From Hungatella_A sp034142505 (GTDB lineage Bacteria; Bacillota; Clostridia; Lachnospirales; Lachnospiraceae): DNA of 64,000 nt. The translations under genes were made by a program, and so were the position numbers. The notes beneath the pieces are model-generated. The model searched no databases. It was not told the origin of the DNA and saw only the letters and a list, made by a program, of their open reading frames with translations. Below, piece by piece: positions 51,121-60,075 of this stretch. Position 1 is the first letter of the stretch; every line of letters begins with the position of its first letter. The DNA lies in assembly GCA_034142505.1 (NCBI GenBank), contig JAWZDV010000095.1, positions 42,509 through 106,508 of the forward strand, read 5' to 3'.

Positions 51121-51807
51121 TTATCTGGAGAACTCCGCAAGCCCCTCAATCGCGTAAGCGCGGATCGGGCAGGAATCCAGTCCCTTGATTGGCAGCGGTG
51201 AATAGGACATGAAGAAGGTGTCCGTAGTAAGTTCTTCCAGGTTTTTCAGCACTTCCAGGAATACACAGTCCACCTCCATCAAGACGTCATGGAACGCGCA
51301 GACATCCTCATTGTTGCTCTCGATGGAAACGCCGTCGCCAAAACCCACACATTTCACTTTTTTGCCGCGGAACCACTCGGCAGTTTCACGGCAGATAAAG
51401 AGACGTTTGTCCCTCTCCGTATTGCTGTCCGGTGTAAATGGGGCCAGCTTCATGGGGGAGTCAATAATCACGATATCTCCCTCTTTCACCCGGTCGCCGC
51501 AGGCCTTGTCAAGATCCGCGCCTGTGATCTTGTGGTTTGGCTCACAGCCCTCGATGTTGACGTAGACCGCTCTTCCCATAAATGTGGTGATCGGAAGCGC
51601 CTCCACATCAGACCAGTTGTCATTGTGATGGTAGGGACACTCTACATGGGTTCCCAAGTGGCTGGTCAAATCCATGATGGTGTGGAAATCCGGAATCGGG
51701 CCGCCGGTGTTGAATCTGGTCAGTCCGCAGCGTCTCGTCTCCGTCTTTGGATCGAGAACCTTTGTCAAGTCTACAACTCTTAAATTTCCCATCTGGTATG
51801 CGCTCAT
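51121..51807 (-). CDS. Cyclase-family (kynurenine formamidase-like) hydrolase
   Basis: 228 residues. The metal motif SHLGTHVECPYHH corresponds to HxGTHxDxPxH of the cyclase family, with ExC/Y variation around the second ligand; DSCPIRAYAIEG near the C-terminus is also typical. Substrates in the family are cyclic amides, formamides and isatin. ATG 51807 has AAGGAGG at 8 nt. First gene of the pair with the PanE-like reductase; controlled by an operator-containing promoter. Confidence 0.85.
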   Translation of the reverse strand: MSAYQMGNLRVVDLTKVLDPKTETRRCGLTRFNTGGPIPDFHTIMDLTSHLGTHVECPYHHNDNWSDVEALPITTFMGRAVYVNIEGCEPNHKITGADLDKACGDRVKEGDIVIIDSPMKLAPFTPDSNTERDKRLFICRETAEWFRGKKVKCVGFGDGVSIESNNEDVCAFHDVLMEVDCVFLEVLKNLEELTTDTFFMSYSPLPIKGLDSCPIRAYAIEGLAEFSR

Positions 51808-51835
51808 TGCATGTTCCTCCTTACTCTTTTTGTTC

Positions 51836-51864
51836 ATTATACAGCATACCGGTATACCGGTCAA
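51836..51864 (-). promoter_or_regulatory. Promoter with GntR-type operator in the spacer
   Basis: TTGACC (51859-51864) and TATAAT (51836-51841) are 17 nt apart on the minus strand. The perfect 14-bp palindrome ACCGGTATACCGGT (51848-51861) fills most of the spacer. Its core GGTATACC is the kind of site FadR/FCD regulators bind, so the divergent GntR gene is the likely repressor. Confidence 0.75.
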
Positions 51865-51876
51865 GCATATTTTTTA

Positions 51877-51905
51877 TTGACCTTACCACCGATTTATTAT
51901 ATGAT
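51877..51905 (+). promoter_or_regulatory. Promoter of the GntR/FCD regulator
   Basis: TTGACC (51877-51882) and TATGAT (51900-51905), 17-nt spacer, plus strand, 40 nt before the start. The palindrome lies just upstream, so one bound repressor could affect both promoters. Confidence 0.6.
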
Positions 51906-51944
51906 AGTCTTAAATGATCCCATACGAAAAGGAGCTTAACCTCT

Positions 51945-52598
51945 ATGAATTTTAAAAGTCCCCTGCAAGTGCAGGCATATGAAACAATAAAGAAGCGTAT
52001 TCTGGCCGGCGGCTTCGAAAAAGACGTTCTCTATTCCGAGACCAAGCTGGCTTCGGAGCTTGGCATTTCCCGGACACCCATGCGGGAAGCTCTGCAATGC
52101 CTGGGCCAGGACGGCTACATCACCGTCATTCCCAGCAAGGGCTTCATGATCCGCCAGTTAAACAAGAAGGACATGCTGGAGACCATCCAGATTCGCTGCG
52201 CCATCGAGGGCTTCTGTGCCCAGCTGATCGCATCGGAAATCGAGACCCGGAAGGGGAAGCAGTTACTTAAAACCTTGTCCCAGCTGCTGGACCGCCAGGA
52301 GAAAGCCTTAACCGCCGGCGGCTCCCTCCAACTGTTCATGGACTATGACCACAAATTCCATTTAGCTATTGTGGAGTACGCAGACAACCAGGAATTCTCC
52401 CACATGTTCCAGCGTCTCATGTACTTAATCCACTTAACCACCACCACCGCCCTCTCCGTCCCCGGCCGCGTGGAATCCACCCTGGACGAACACCGGCTGT
52501 TCTATGACTACCTGTCCAAGGGCGACGGCGATTCCGCCTACCGCCTGATGGTCAGCCACTTGATGATGCCGCTGCGGATGCATATTGTGGAATCGTAA
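51945..52598 (+). CDS. GntR family regulator, FCD (FadR) subfamily
   Basis: 217 residues. Winged helix at about 8-72 (SETKLASELGISRTPMREALQCLGQDGYITVIPSKGFMI), then a helical FCD ligand-binding domain with DYDHKFHLAIVEYADNQEF and late DEHRLFYDYLSKGD / VSHL. Such proteins sense small organic acids. ATG 51945 has AAGGAG about 10 nt upstream. Divergent from the genes it probably controls. Confidence 0.93.
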   Translation: MNFKSPLQVQAYETIKKRILAGGFEKDVLYSETKLASELGISRTPMREALQCLGQDGYITVIPSKGFMIRQLNKKDMLETIQIRCAIEGFCAQLIASEIETRKGKQLLKTLSQLLDRQEKALTAGGSLQLFMDYDHKFHLAIVEYADNQEFSHMFQRLMYLIHLTTTTALSVPGRVESTLDEHRLFYDYLSKGDGDSAYRLMVSHLMMPLRMHIVES

Positions 52599-52656
52599 CC
52601 TCCTCCCAGCCGCCGGCTGCAACGCAATGACAACTGCAACACAAATACGACCGCAC

Positions 52657-52710
52657 AAAAAAAGGAAGACCAGCTGCCCTATTGAAGGATCAGCTCCTCT
52701 TCCTTTTTTT
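52657..52710 (+). terminator. Bidirectional terminator between gntR and LTA-synthase-like gene
   Basis: Long stem with a 13-bp perfect outer part (52657-52669 with 52698-52710), A7 and T7 flanks, so functional in both directions. Confidence 0.9.
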
Positions 52711-54623
52711 CATTGAATCTCCTCCGCCTCCATCACCGCGTCCCCCAGTGGAACCTTATCCTTCCCCACCTGTCTCACGGCAATCTCAGCATGTTCCAAT
52801 TTCTTCTCCGGGATATCCCGCACCACCAGCAGATTGGACCGCCCGGCGTACATGGTATCCACCGCCTTCTCGTTGATATACACCTTGGAGTACTGGTTAA
52901 AATTCTCCCCGAACAGCAGCAGATTCGGTTCCTGGTACACCATCTTCTCCACCACAATCGGCGTGATGCCCATCTGCAGGTCCGTCACCTCGTAAGGCGT
53001 TTCCCCGTCATAGATCTCGTGGTCTCCGTAGAGAATATCATACTCCAGCACCTTCATCCCCTCTAAGTACTGTTCCTGGTCCGCAGTCTTGTCATTCAAG
53101 TATTTCTGATGGTACCGCATCATGGTGCCCTCATGGATATCCAGCATATCCAGCACATAGGCCGCCAGCTGGTAAGATTCTACATTTCTCTTCACCGGCT
53201 CCAGATCCAGATTGTTCCACACCACATAAGGCGTCTGGAACAGGGAGCGGTTCTTCATATCCCCCTCTTCCCACGGAAATCCCGGCAGATGGTCGCCATA
53301 CATCACCACCACCGTCGGCTCCCTGCGCCGCCGCAGCGTATAAATCAGCCGCTTCACAAAATTGTCCATCTCATGAATCTGCTCACAGTAATACTCAAAA
53401 TCAGGATACGCCCCATGCCCCTGCACCGAGATCGCGTAAATGAAATCCTGCTTCTTCGTGGAATCCAGCGTCTTCACAATCTCATCCACCAGAATCTCAT
53501 CCTCGCACCACCCCGTGGGATTCCGCTTGATATCATACATATACTCAATGGGCGTAAACGTGTCAAACCCCAGCTGGGCAAACACCTTATGCCGGTCATA
53601 GAACGTCCCCTCGTTATTATGAATGGCATGGGACGTATACCCCAGCTCCTTCATATCAAACGCCATGCTCTCACAGACCGTTTTCTGCAAAATCGTCTTA
53701 TAAGGATACTCCCCCGGCCCAAAGAAATCCAGATTCATCCCGGTAATGCACTCGAACTCCGTGTTGGCCGTCCCCGCTCCCACGCTGGGCACCTTCAAAT
53801 ATCCCGACGGATACATCTTCCTCAAATACCGGAAATACGGAATCGGGTCCTTCTCAAAGGAGTAGTTCTGATACACCAGCGGATCAAAAAATGACTCCAG
53901 CTGGATCATAATAATATTCGGCGTCTTATTCTCCGACAACCGGTATGTATTCTCCGGAACCAGTTCATCCTCAATCATAGCCACCGTCTCGCTGTCATAG
54001 GTCTTCGGCTTGGAAATGCCGGTATTAAACAGCGAATTGGCAAAACAGTAGGGAAAGCCGTAATCCTTAAACGCCTGCCCAATATTGCCAAACCGTACCG
54101 ACACCAGCCCCGACTCCATGCTGATGGCTGTGCTGCCAAGCACCACCGCCGCGCAGGCCGCCACGATAGGCACCGCCTTCACATAGGACACCCGCCCCTC
54201 CGCCACCGGCGCCTTTTTCCAGATCATCACGCACCCGGCGGCCGCCAGCGCGCATCCGGCTGCCGCCAGAATAATCTGGGGCCAGGTCATATACGTGGTA
54301 ATCATATTCAGCCCGTATTTCACCAGCCGGAAATCCGCCGCCGTAAACGGCGTCGTCCGAAACGTCAGCAAAAACCCATTGACCACCCCGGCCGCCAGCC
54401 ACATAAGCGACACAATCGCCACGACAAAGCATTTTCTCTTCGTCAAAAATAACAGTGCGAAGGGCAGTGCAATAATCAACGTATTTAACAAAAATACACG
54501 CGGGCTTTCACCCATATAAGAAACCATCTGCCACACCGATTTACGGCCGATGGACTCGATTATCATATGAATCACTATGGACAGTATGCCAATTCTGGCA
54601 AGCCATTTCCCTGTCTCTTTCAT
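52710..54623 (-). CDS. LTA-synthase-family membrane sulfatase
   Basis: 637 residues. Five membrane helices in the first 190 residues, then an extracellular sulfatase-fold domain: NIIMIQLESFFD (metal), VGAGTANTEFE (catalytic Thr), GYTSHAIHNNEGTFYDR and VVMYGDHLPGF. Relatives transfer glycerol phosphate from phosphatidylglycerol to lipoteichoic acid or related polymers. About 100 extra residues at the C-terminus look like an added beta domain. ATG 54623 with GAGGC at 7-8 nt. Divergent from the DUF368 gene. Confidence 0.92.
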   Translation of the reverse strand: MKETGKWLARIGILSIVIHMIIESIGRKSVWQMVSYMGESPRVFLLNTLIIALPFALLFLTKRKCFVVAIVSLMWLAAGVVNGFLLTFRTTPFTAADFRLVKYGLNMITTYMTWPQIILAAAGCALAAAGCVMIWKKAPVAEGRVSYVKAVPIVAACAAVVLGSTAISMESGLVSVRFGNIGQAFKDYGFPYCFANSLFNTGISKPKTYDSETVAMIEDELVPENTYRLSENKTPNIIMIQLESFFDPLVYQNYSFEKDPIPYFRYLRKMYPSGYLKVPSVGAGTANTEFECITGMNLDFFGPGEYPYKTILQKTVCESMAFDMKELGYTSHAIHNNEGTFYDRHKVFAQLGFDTFTPIEYMYDIKRNPTGWCEDEILVDEIVKTLDSTKKQDFIYAISVQGHGAYPDFEYYCEQIHEMDNFVKRLIYTLRRRREPTVVVMYGDHLPGFPWEEGDMKNRSLFQTPYVVWNNLDLEPVKRNVESYQLAAYVLDMLDIHEGTMMRYHQKYLNDKTADQEQYLEGMKVLEYDILYGDHEIYDGETPYEVTDLQMGITPIVVEKMVYQEPNLLLFGENFNQYSKVYINEKAVDTMYAGRSNLLVVRDIPEKKLEHAEIAVRQVGKDKVPLGDAVMEAEEIQ

Positions 54624-54802
54624 CTTTTATGCCTCAAAATTCTAACTAACAATCTACTTTTTATCCCATCCTTCATGCCGTTTCAGTCTATCATATTTCA
54701 CGTAAAATTAACATAGCCGTTTCTTACAATTTACATGGGGATTTCCTGAAAAATAAGGGTATTTTAACTGTAAAACCTTTGTTAAACTTAAAACATGGTT
54801 TC

Positions 54803-54831
54803 TTGACAGAATACGGTCTTCCCCCTATAAT
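54803..54831 (+). promoter_or_regulatory. Consensus promoter of the DUF368 gene
   Basis: Exact TTGACA (54803-54808) and TATAAT (54826-54831) with a 17-nt spacer. Confidence 0.88.
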
Positions 54832-54879
54832 AAACCCAGTGGCTTTTTTAAGTCTTTGCCACGGGAAAGAGGACAAACT

Positions 54880-55770
54880 ATGACATTTATTCTGGATACC
54901 ATAAAAGGCGTGTTTATCGGCATCGCCAACGTGATCCCAGGTGTCAGCGGCGGTACCATGGCCGTCTCACTGGGCATCTATGACAAACTGATCGCTTCGA
55001 TCTCCAATCTGCTGAAGAATTGGAAGAAGAGCCTTTCCACCCTGCTGCCCATCCTACTCGGCTGCGGCATTGGAATCGTCGGCTTTACCTACGCCATTGA
55101 ATTTCTGTTAAGTAAATATACCTTTGTGACATGTATGGCCTTCGTGGGACTGATCCTGGGCGGCATTCCGGTCCTTGTGAAATCCCTCAGAAAGTCGCTG
55201 CACAACTCCGGCTCCTCCATTGGTTTCAGCGGTGCCGCCGCCTTCCTGGCGCTGTTTGCCGTAGCGGTATTCCTGCCGATGTTGAATTCCGACACGGAAG
55301 TCCTAAAAACATTTACCCCCACGGCCGGTACCATGATCAGTCTGTTTCTCGTTGGCGTCATCGCATCCGCAACCATGGTGGTTCCGGGTGTCAGCGGATC
55401 TCTGGTCATGATGATTCTGGGTTACTATTACGGCATCCTGGAGGCAGTCAAGTCCTTCATGGAGGCATTAAAAAATATGGATATGGCCGGTCTCATGAAC
55501 GGATGCATGCTGCTAGTTCCCTTTGGAATCGGCGTCCTCCTTGGAATCTTCCTGATCGCCAAGCTGATCACCTTTTTATTTGAGCGTTACGGAGTCCAGA
55601 CCTATTGTGCAATCCTGGGACTGATCGCAGCCTCCCCCATCGCCATCTTCTACAACACCGGACTGTTTGAACAGCTCTCCTCCCTGAAAGCAGGGACCGT
55701 GCTGATCGGTATCGTGCTGGCGATTGCAGGGGCTGTGGTGACCCGGTACCTGGGTGAGAAATCTGCATAA
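54880..55770 (+). CDS. DUF368 membrane protein, probable undecaprenyl-phosphate translocase
   Basis: 296 residues, eight or so membrane segments. The duplicated motifs GIANVIPGVSGGTMAVSLG (about 14-32) and VVPGVSGSLVMMILGYY (about 165-182) define DUF368. Members of this family have been shown to recycle undecaprenyl phosphate across the membrane. ATG 54880 with AGAGGA at 5-6 nt; the TTG at 54856 lacks a site. Close to the LTA-synthase-like gene, which fits envelope polymer supply. Confidence 0.9.
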   Translation: MTFILDTIKGVFIGIANVIPGVSGGTMAVSLGIYDKLIASISNLLKNWKKSLSTLLPILLGCGIGIVGFTYAIEFLLSKYTFVTCMAFVGLILGGIPVLVKSLRKSLHNSGSSIGFSGAAAFLALFAVAVFLPMLNSDTEVLKTFTPTAGTMISLFLVGVIASATMVVPGVSGSLVMMILGYYYGILEAVKSFMEALKNMDMAGLMNGCMLLVPFGIGVLLGIFLIAKLITFLFERYGVQTYCAILGLIAASPIAIFYNTGLFEQLSSLKAGTVLIGIVLAIAGAVVTRYLGEKSA

Positions 55771-55795
55771 CACATTTTTTATAGCGACTTTTCAA

Positions 55796-55837
55796 AAAAA
55801 ACGCCTCCAGGTTTTATACCTGAAAGCGTTCTTTTTT
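55796..55837 (+). terminator. Terminator after the DUF368 gene
   Basis: 13-bp stem with G-T pairs (55800-55812 with 55818-55830), then TTTTTT. A-rich other flank lets it act for the convergent zinc-ribbon gene too. Confidence 0.87.
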
Positions 55838-55869
55838 ATGGGACTTTTTCCACAGCCCCTTTTAACTTA

Positions 55870-56343
55870 CTACTGTTCTGTCTTCTCCGGCTCCGCCGAT
55901 TCCACGGCAGCTTCTTCCACCTTATCCTGACCCATATCGTCCGCCTCAGCAAACGCCTCGTCGCCCACCACCATCAAATCCTGGCCGGGTGATACCACCG
56001 CCGCTCCGCAGTGGTTGCAGAATGCGGACCCTTTGTCAAGCACCGCGCCGCAGGACGGGCAGGTAACCGTGTTGTCCAGTCTGCTGATCTTCTCCTCCAG
56101 CTCCGCAATCTTGTCAAGCGCAAGCTGAATCTGGCCGCAGGCCTCCGCGTGTTCTGCCTCGGCAGATTCCTTATGTACCTCATAATAGCTTTTTCCGATG
56201 GTCGCATACAAATCACGCAGTTTTGATTTCTCCGTGCCAATCTGTGCTTTCATCTGAAGTATATCTACAACGTCCTTCGTCCTCTGTGCCGCGTCCTTGC
56301 CCATATCTGTCAGTGTCTTGCCCAAATCATCTAAAAATGCCAT
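55870..56343 (-). CDS. Zinc-ribbon protein with N-terminal coiled coil
   Basis: 157 residues. A long helix or coiled coil (about 1-90, RTKDVVDILQMKAQIGTEKSKLRDLYATIGKSYYE...ELEEKISRLDNT), then a zinc ribbon CPSCGAVLDKGSAFCNHCGA (about 94-113), then an acidic tail. No membrane segment. Common in clostridia, function unknown. ATG 56343 with AAAGGAGG upstream; own promoter. Confidence 0.85.
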   Translation of the reverse strand: MAFLDDLGKTLTDMGKDAAQRTKDVVDILQMKAQIGTEKSKLRDLYATIGKSYYEVHKESAEAEHAEACGQIQLALDKIAELEEKISRLDNTVTCPSCGAVLDKGSAFCNHCGAAVVSPGQDLMVVGDEAFAEADDMGQDKVEEAAVESAEPEKTEQ

Positions 56344-56377
56344 GTCAACCTTCCTCCTTTAAGCTAAATCTCTCTTT

Positions 56378-56406
56378 ATCATAGCTTGTCGGAAGAGGAA
56401 AGTCAA
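56378..56406 (-). promoter_or_regulatory. Promoter of the zinc-ribbon gene
   Basis: TTGACT (56401-56406) and TATGAT (56378-56383), 17-nt spacer, minus strand. Confidence 0.7.
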
Positions 56407-56432
56407 CACGGCATCCCATATTTCCTTTTTAA

Positions 56433-56466
56433 TCCTATCTTATCTTATCCTATCTTATCCTATCTC
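56433..56466. repeat. Short tandem repeat of TATCT/TATCC pentamers
   Basis: Seven or so pentamers alternate between TATCT and TATCC in the gap just after the permease stop codon. A simple microsatellite. Confidence 0.7.
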
Positions 56467-58693
56467 AATAACCGGTCACAGCAGCCTCGACCGCCACGGC
56501 CTCAGCCTTCCCGGATTCTGCCGACGCCCCACTGGTTCTGGATTCCTCTATCCGCTTCGTCAGAAACTCCGGTACCTTATCACCGTCCAGATAGCAGCGG
56601 ATCGTCGTCCCATCACTCATGGTCGCCGTCACATCATTATACTCCACAATATTCCACTTCCAAACCATCTCATTCATATAGTAATAGTCTTCAAAGATCA
56701 GGGCTGGCGCAAGCTCATCAAGTTCGGATTTCTCCGTGATGTAGAAGCGGCGCTCATCATCATTATAACGAGAATACCCATACTCCGTGTCCTCACCACT
56801 TGAATAATCGATGAATTCCACCTGGCTGATGTTTTTACTGCTGAGACCGTTCATCAGGGAAACACCATTCATCTTCAGCAGCTCCAGCGTCTTTGTAAAA
56901 CTTGGATATACCGGATAATAGCACCGGTCTGCAATATCCCTGGAATAATAATAGCCGTTGCTGGAATCATTTTCCCTGGCTTTCAGCGCTTCATCCATTC
57001 TGGTGGTCACAAACTGGATCGTTCCGATGGGCGTTTCCTTCTCTAAAGTCTCATACTTCAGGCCCTTTAACTCCTCCTGATAAGCCGCCAGAAGTTCAGC
57101 GGAAGCGTCGCCCTCCACAGTTCCCACAATATTGTTATACTGCTGGAAATTCACCCGCAGGGTTTCCTCCCCAGTCTGGGCCATGATCGGGTATACCCCT
57201 TCCTTATACTGCTCACTGTCATAAATCCGCTGCAGCGAGTCTTCGATATCACAGAAGGCTGCCGTGTATATCCTGGATACCTTTTTGCCGCTCTTTAAGG
57301 TGTACTCCACGGTAAAGCCCATGAACCGGGTATCCTCATATTCATCAGGCCACTGTCCGCTCTCCTGCACTTCATTGTACCGGATTCCCTGTTTTGCCAT
57401 GGCAATGACATCGGCTGCATTATCCAGTTTCATGTGCTCTCTCACATAAGTGTCCCCGTCCTGATAATCCCAGCGGTAATAATCGCGTACCAGCTTCACA
57501 TCGCCGTAGCTTACCCAGTTGTCCATAGTTCTCAAATAAATGGAAGCTGATTTCACCTGGCTCTCCTTCGGCAGATACGTATCATAGCCGAATAGATCAA
57601 ACTTAAATCCACACAGAATCAGCAGTCCTGCCACCATGCAGACCACCAGATGCACCTTGTGGGAGAACAATTTTCTAAAGTCAAAATGATAAATAATCTC
57701 CATCAGGCAGTGCACAATCAAGGTTCCGCACACCACTCCGAACACAGCCCATCCAAAGCTGTCCCGCAGCATATAGAAGAACAGGCAGAAGGCCAGAGAG
57801 ATGGGCAGCACCAGCAGGATCTTGATCGGCGCCATGGTCTTTTTAAATGCCATCGCCTTGCCGGCTGCCTCCGACGGACGCAGGCGGTACAGCAGACAGA
57901 CAACCACAGCCATCAAAATCGTCACCAGACAGACCGCCAGCACCACAGCCGCCACGGATTCCTCGCCGTAATTTTCAATCTTCATAATGTAATAAATGAA
58001 AGGCGAGGTATGAACCAACAGGAATTCTATCTTCTCATTCAAGCTTTCCGTATAGGAAAATGTCTGCAACCAAGTGGCCATATATCCGCTTGCCAGCAGC
58101 ACCACTCCCGGAATATAATAGAAAAACACAACGCTTCCAAGCAGCGCAATGATCACATTCCCTGTCAGCATCATCGCCAGCACTATCGTGGTATAAAGCA
58201 GGCTGTAAAATGCCATATGGAAGACATATGCTGTGATTGCCACAGAAAATGTTTCCCCAAATCCCACGCCAAAGGTAGAAGCCGCCACAATAGCAATCAG
58301 CAGGTTGAGCAGATACACCGCCCCCATCATCACGATCCCGTTCAAATAGGATGCCAGAAACAGCTGCTCTCTCTTCACCGGAATGCTGTGATAGAAATCC
58401 ACCTTCTTTGCCGTGTGTAAGTAACTGAATCCGGACACGCCGCAGACAATAGCAGCCACCATCACCGTCATCACCACAAACGGATTCTCTCCGCCGACCA
58501 GCTGCCATACATTTTCTCTCACGCTGTTCAGCCATTCGGTATAATCCCGAAAGGAATCCAGCGGCTGCCCGCCCGCATAAATCACCGGAATCACAATACC
58601 AAAGAAAAATGCCAGCATCAGAAGCGCCACAGTCCAAACCCGGCGTTTCAAATCCTCTTTCATCAAGTTAAAGCACAAGTTTTTTGATGTCAT
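56465..58693 (-). CDS. Large ABC-2 permease with DUF6449-like C-terminal region
   Basis: 742 residues. About ten membrane helices in the first 400 residues; KKVDFYHSIPVKREQLF is typical of these lachnospiral permeases. Residues about 410-715 are soluble and resemble DUF6449. ATG 58693 with GGAGG at 8-9 nt is chosen over 58714. It overlaps the ATPase gene by 26 nt. With the YtrA-type regulator it forms an export or envelope-stress module; the substrate is unknown. Confidence 0.85.
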   Translation of the reverse strand: MTSKNLCFNLMKEDLKRRVWTVALLMLAFFFGIVIPVIYAGGQPLDSFRDYTEWLNSVRENVWQLVGGENPFVVMTVMVAAIVCGVSGFSYLHTAKKVDFYHSIPVKREQLFLASYLNGIVMMGAVYLLNLLIAIVAASTFGVGFGETFSVAITAYVFHMAFYSLLYTTIVLAMMLTGNVIIALLGSVVFFYYIPGVVLLASGYMATWLQTFSYTESLNEKIEFLLVHTSPFIYYIMKIENYGEESVAAVVLAVCLVTILMAVVVCLLYRLRPSEAAGKAMAFKKTMAPIKILLVLPISLAFCLFFYMLRDSFGWAVFGVVCGTLIVHCLMEIIYHFDFRKLFSHKVHLVVCMVAGLLILCGFKFDLFGYDTYLPKESQVKSASIYLRTMDNWVSYGDVKLVRDYYRWDYQDGDTYVREHMKLDNAADVIAMAKQGIRYNEVQESGQWPDEYEDTRFMGFTVEYTLKSGKKVSRIYTAAFCDIEDSLQRIYDSEQYKEGVYPIMAQTGEETLRVNFQQYNNIVGTVEGDASAELLAAYQEELKGLKYETLEKETPIGTIQFVTTRMDEALKARENDSSNGYYYSRDIADRCYYPVYPSFTKTLELLKMNGVSLMNGLSSKNISQVEFIDYSSGEDTEYGYSRYNDDERRFYITEKSELDELAPALIFEDYYYMNEMVWKWNIVEYNDVTATMSDGTTIRCYLDGDKVPEFLTKRIEESRTSGASAESGKAEAVAVEAAVTGY

Positions 58694-59567
58694 AACCGGC
58701 CACCTCCGTTTCACTGATAAATATTTCTTCCAGAGACAGTGGAATAATCTCCGCGAATACCGGATGGTAATCCGCCATGAGGGCTTCCACTTCCTCCCTG
58801 GTTCCCCTGACTGTCAGGGTGCACAGACTTCCTCTCCGCTCCACCTTCACCTTGTCGAGAGCAACCAGATCCTCCGGCTCCATACCAGGCTCCAGCACAC
58901 ACTGAATTTTGTGAATCGACAGCTTCATATCATCCAGATCCTTGGATAGCAGGATGCCGCCCTTGTGGAGCAGCCCCACGTGGTCACAGATATCCTCCAG
59001 CTCCCGCAGGTTGTGGGAAGCAACAATCGGCGTCAAATTCCGCTCCTGCATATCCCCCACAAAAATACTCTTCACCGTCTGCCTCATCACCGGGTCCAGA
59101 CCGTCAAAGGTCTCATCACAGAACAGATAATCCGTCCCCGCACAGACGCCGCAGATCACCGACACCTGCTTTTTCATGCCCTTGGAAAACGTATTGATCT
59201 TCCGTTTCCGGTCCAAATCAAAACTTTCCATCAGGTGAATGTAACGCGGCTTATCAAACTTCGGATACACCGTCATGTAAAAGGACATCATCTCGTCCGG
59301 TGTTGCGTTGTTAAAGAAAAACTGGTCGTCGGAGATATAGAAAAACCTGGATTTAATCCTGGTATTCTCAAACACCGCCTCCCCATCTATGGTAATGCTT
59401 CCCTCATCCGGCCTCAACACCCCGCTGGCCAGCCGCAGAAACGTACTTTTCCCGGCGCCGTTGGTACCGATCAAGCCGAACACGCTGCCGTCCTTTATGG
59501 TGGCATTGATATGGTCCACGGCTAAAATCTGGTCAAACCGTTTTGTCAGATTCTTCGCTTCTATCAT
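58668..59567 (-). CDS. ABC transporter ATP-binding protein
   Basis: 299 residues. Walker A GLIGTNGAGKSTFLRLAS, signature region NTFSKGMKKQVSVICGVCAG (degenerate: SKGMK rather than LSGGQ, as in the YtrB group), Walker B LFCDETFDGLDP, and an auxiliary C-terminal domain. It overlaps the regulator by 35 nt upstream and the permease by 26 nt downstream, so the three are tightly coupled. Confidence 0.93.
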   Translation of the reverse strand: MIEAKNLTKRFDQILAVDHINATIKDGSVFGLIGTNGAGKSTFLRLASGVLRPDEGSITIDGEAVFENTRIKSRFFYISDDQFFFNNATPDEMMSFYMTVYPKFDKPRYIHLMESFDLDRKRKINTFSKGMKKQVSVICGVCAGTDYLFCDETFDGLDPVMRQTVKSIFVGDMQERNLTPIVASHNLRELEDICDHVGLLHKGGILLSKDLDDMKLSIHKIQCVLEPGMEPEDLVALDKVKVERRGSLCTLTVRGTREEVEALMADYHPVFAEIIPLSLEEIFISETEVAGYDIKKLVL

Positions 59568-59940
59568 CTCGTTCCCTCCTTAAGTCAAAATTCCGACAGA
59601 CCTCTTCCACAAACTCCTCTTTCGTCACTCCGATGAGCTTCGCCTCATCCGTCAGCTTCTCCAGGTCCTTATATAAATGAAGCTTTTTCGCCTCCTTAAT
59701 CCCGGCATTCTCCGCCACAAAACTTCCCTTCCCTTTGATGGAATAAATGTATCCCTGCCGCTCCAGCTCCGCATACGCCCGCTGTATGGTATTGGGATTG
59801 ATAGATAAATCCATGGCAAGGCTCCTTACCGACGGCAGCTGGCTGTCCTCCGGCAATGCCCCGCACACCATCAGTTCCTGCAGCTTCTCCACAATCTGTT
59901 CATAGATTGGTCTTCTGTCTTTATAATCCAACAGTATCAT
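59533..59940 (-). CDS. GntR family regulator, YtrA subfamily
   Basis: 135 residues: a winged helix (about 10-75; LPSVRSLAMDLSINPNTIQRAYAELERQGYIYSIKGKGSFVA) plus a short helical tail, the YtrA layout. YtrA proteins repress their own ABC operon and respond to cell-wall antibiotics in some species. ATG 59940 with GGAGGA at 6 nt. Probable operator at 59970-59979. Confidence 0.92.
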   Translation of the reverse strand: MILLDYKDRRPIYEQIVEKLQELMVCGALPEDSQLPSVRSLAMDLSINPNTIQRAYAELERQGYIYSIKGKGSFVAENAGIKEAKKLHLYKDLEKLTDEAKLIGVTKEEFVEEVCRNFDLRRERDDRSEESDKTV

Positions 59941-59969
59941 CCGCGTCCTCCTTTCTGTGTTTTATTAGT

Positions 59970-60021
59970 GTATTAATACTCTTAATACAGTTAGTATACA
60001 GAAAAATACCCGCCCTGTCAA
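59970..60021 (-). promoter_or_regulatory. YtrA-operon promoter and operator
   Basis: TTGACA (60016-60021) and TATACT (59993-59998) with a 17-nt spacer on the minus strand. Just downstream the perfect palindrome GTATTAATAC (59970-59979), with a related CTGTATTAAG half next to it, is the likely repressor site. The -35 lies in the loop of the nifJ terminator. Confidence 0.65.
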
Positions 60022-60032
60022 GAGCGGGTATT
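60005..60032 (-). terminator. Terminator of nifJ
   Basis: Perfect 9-bp stem (60005-60013 with 60024-60032) followed by TTT on the minus strand after an ATT closing; moderate T-tract. The loop contains the -35 of the next promoter. Confidence 0.8.
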
Positions 60033-60075
60033 CTTAAGATTCTATTACAGCCTATCTTCTATGCTCAGCCACTGC

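Noticed and set aside
57650..58420. 256-codon His/Gln-rich plus-strand frame
   Set aside because: Antisense to the large permease; composition is the mirror of membrane-helix codons.
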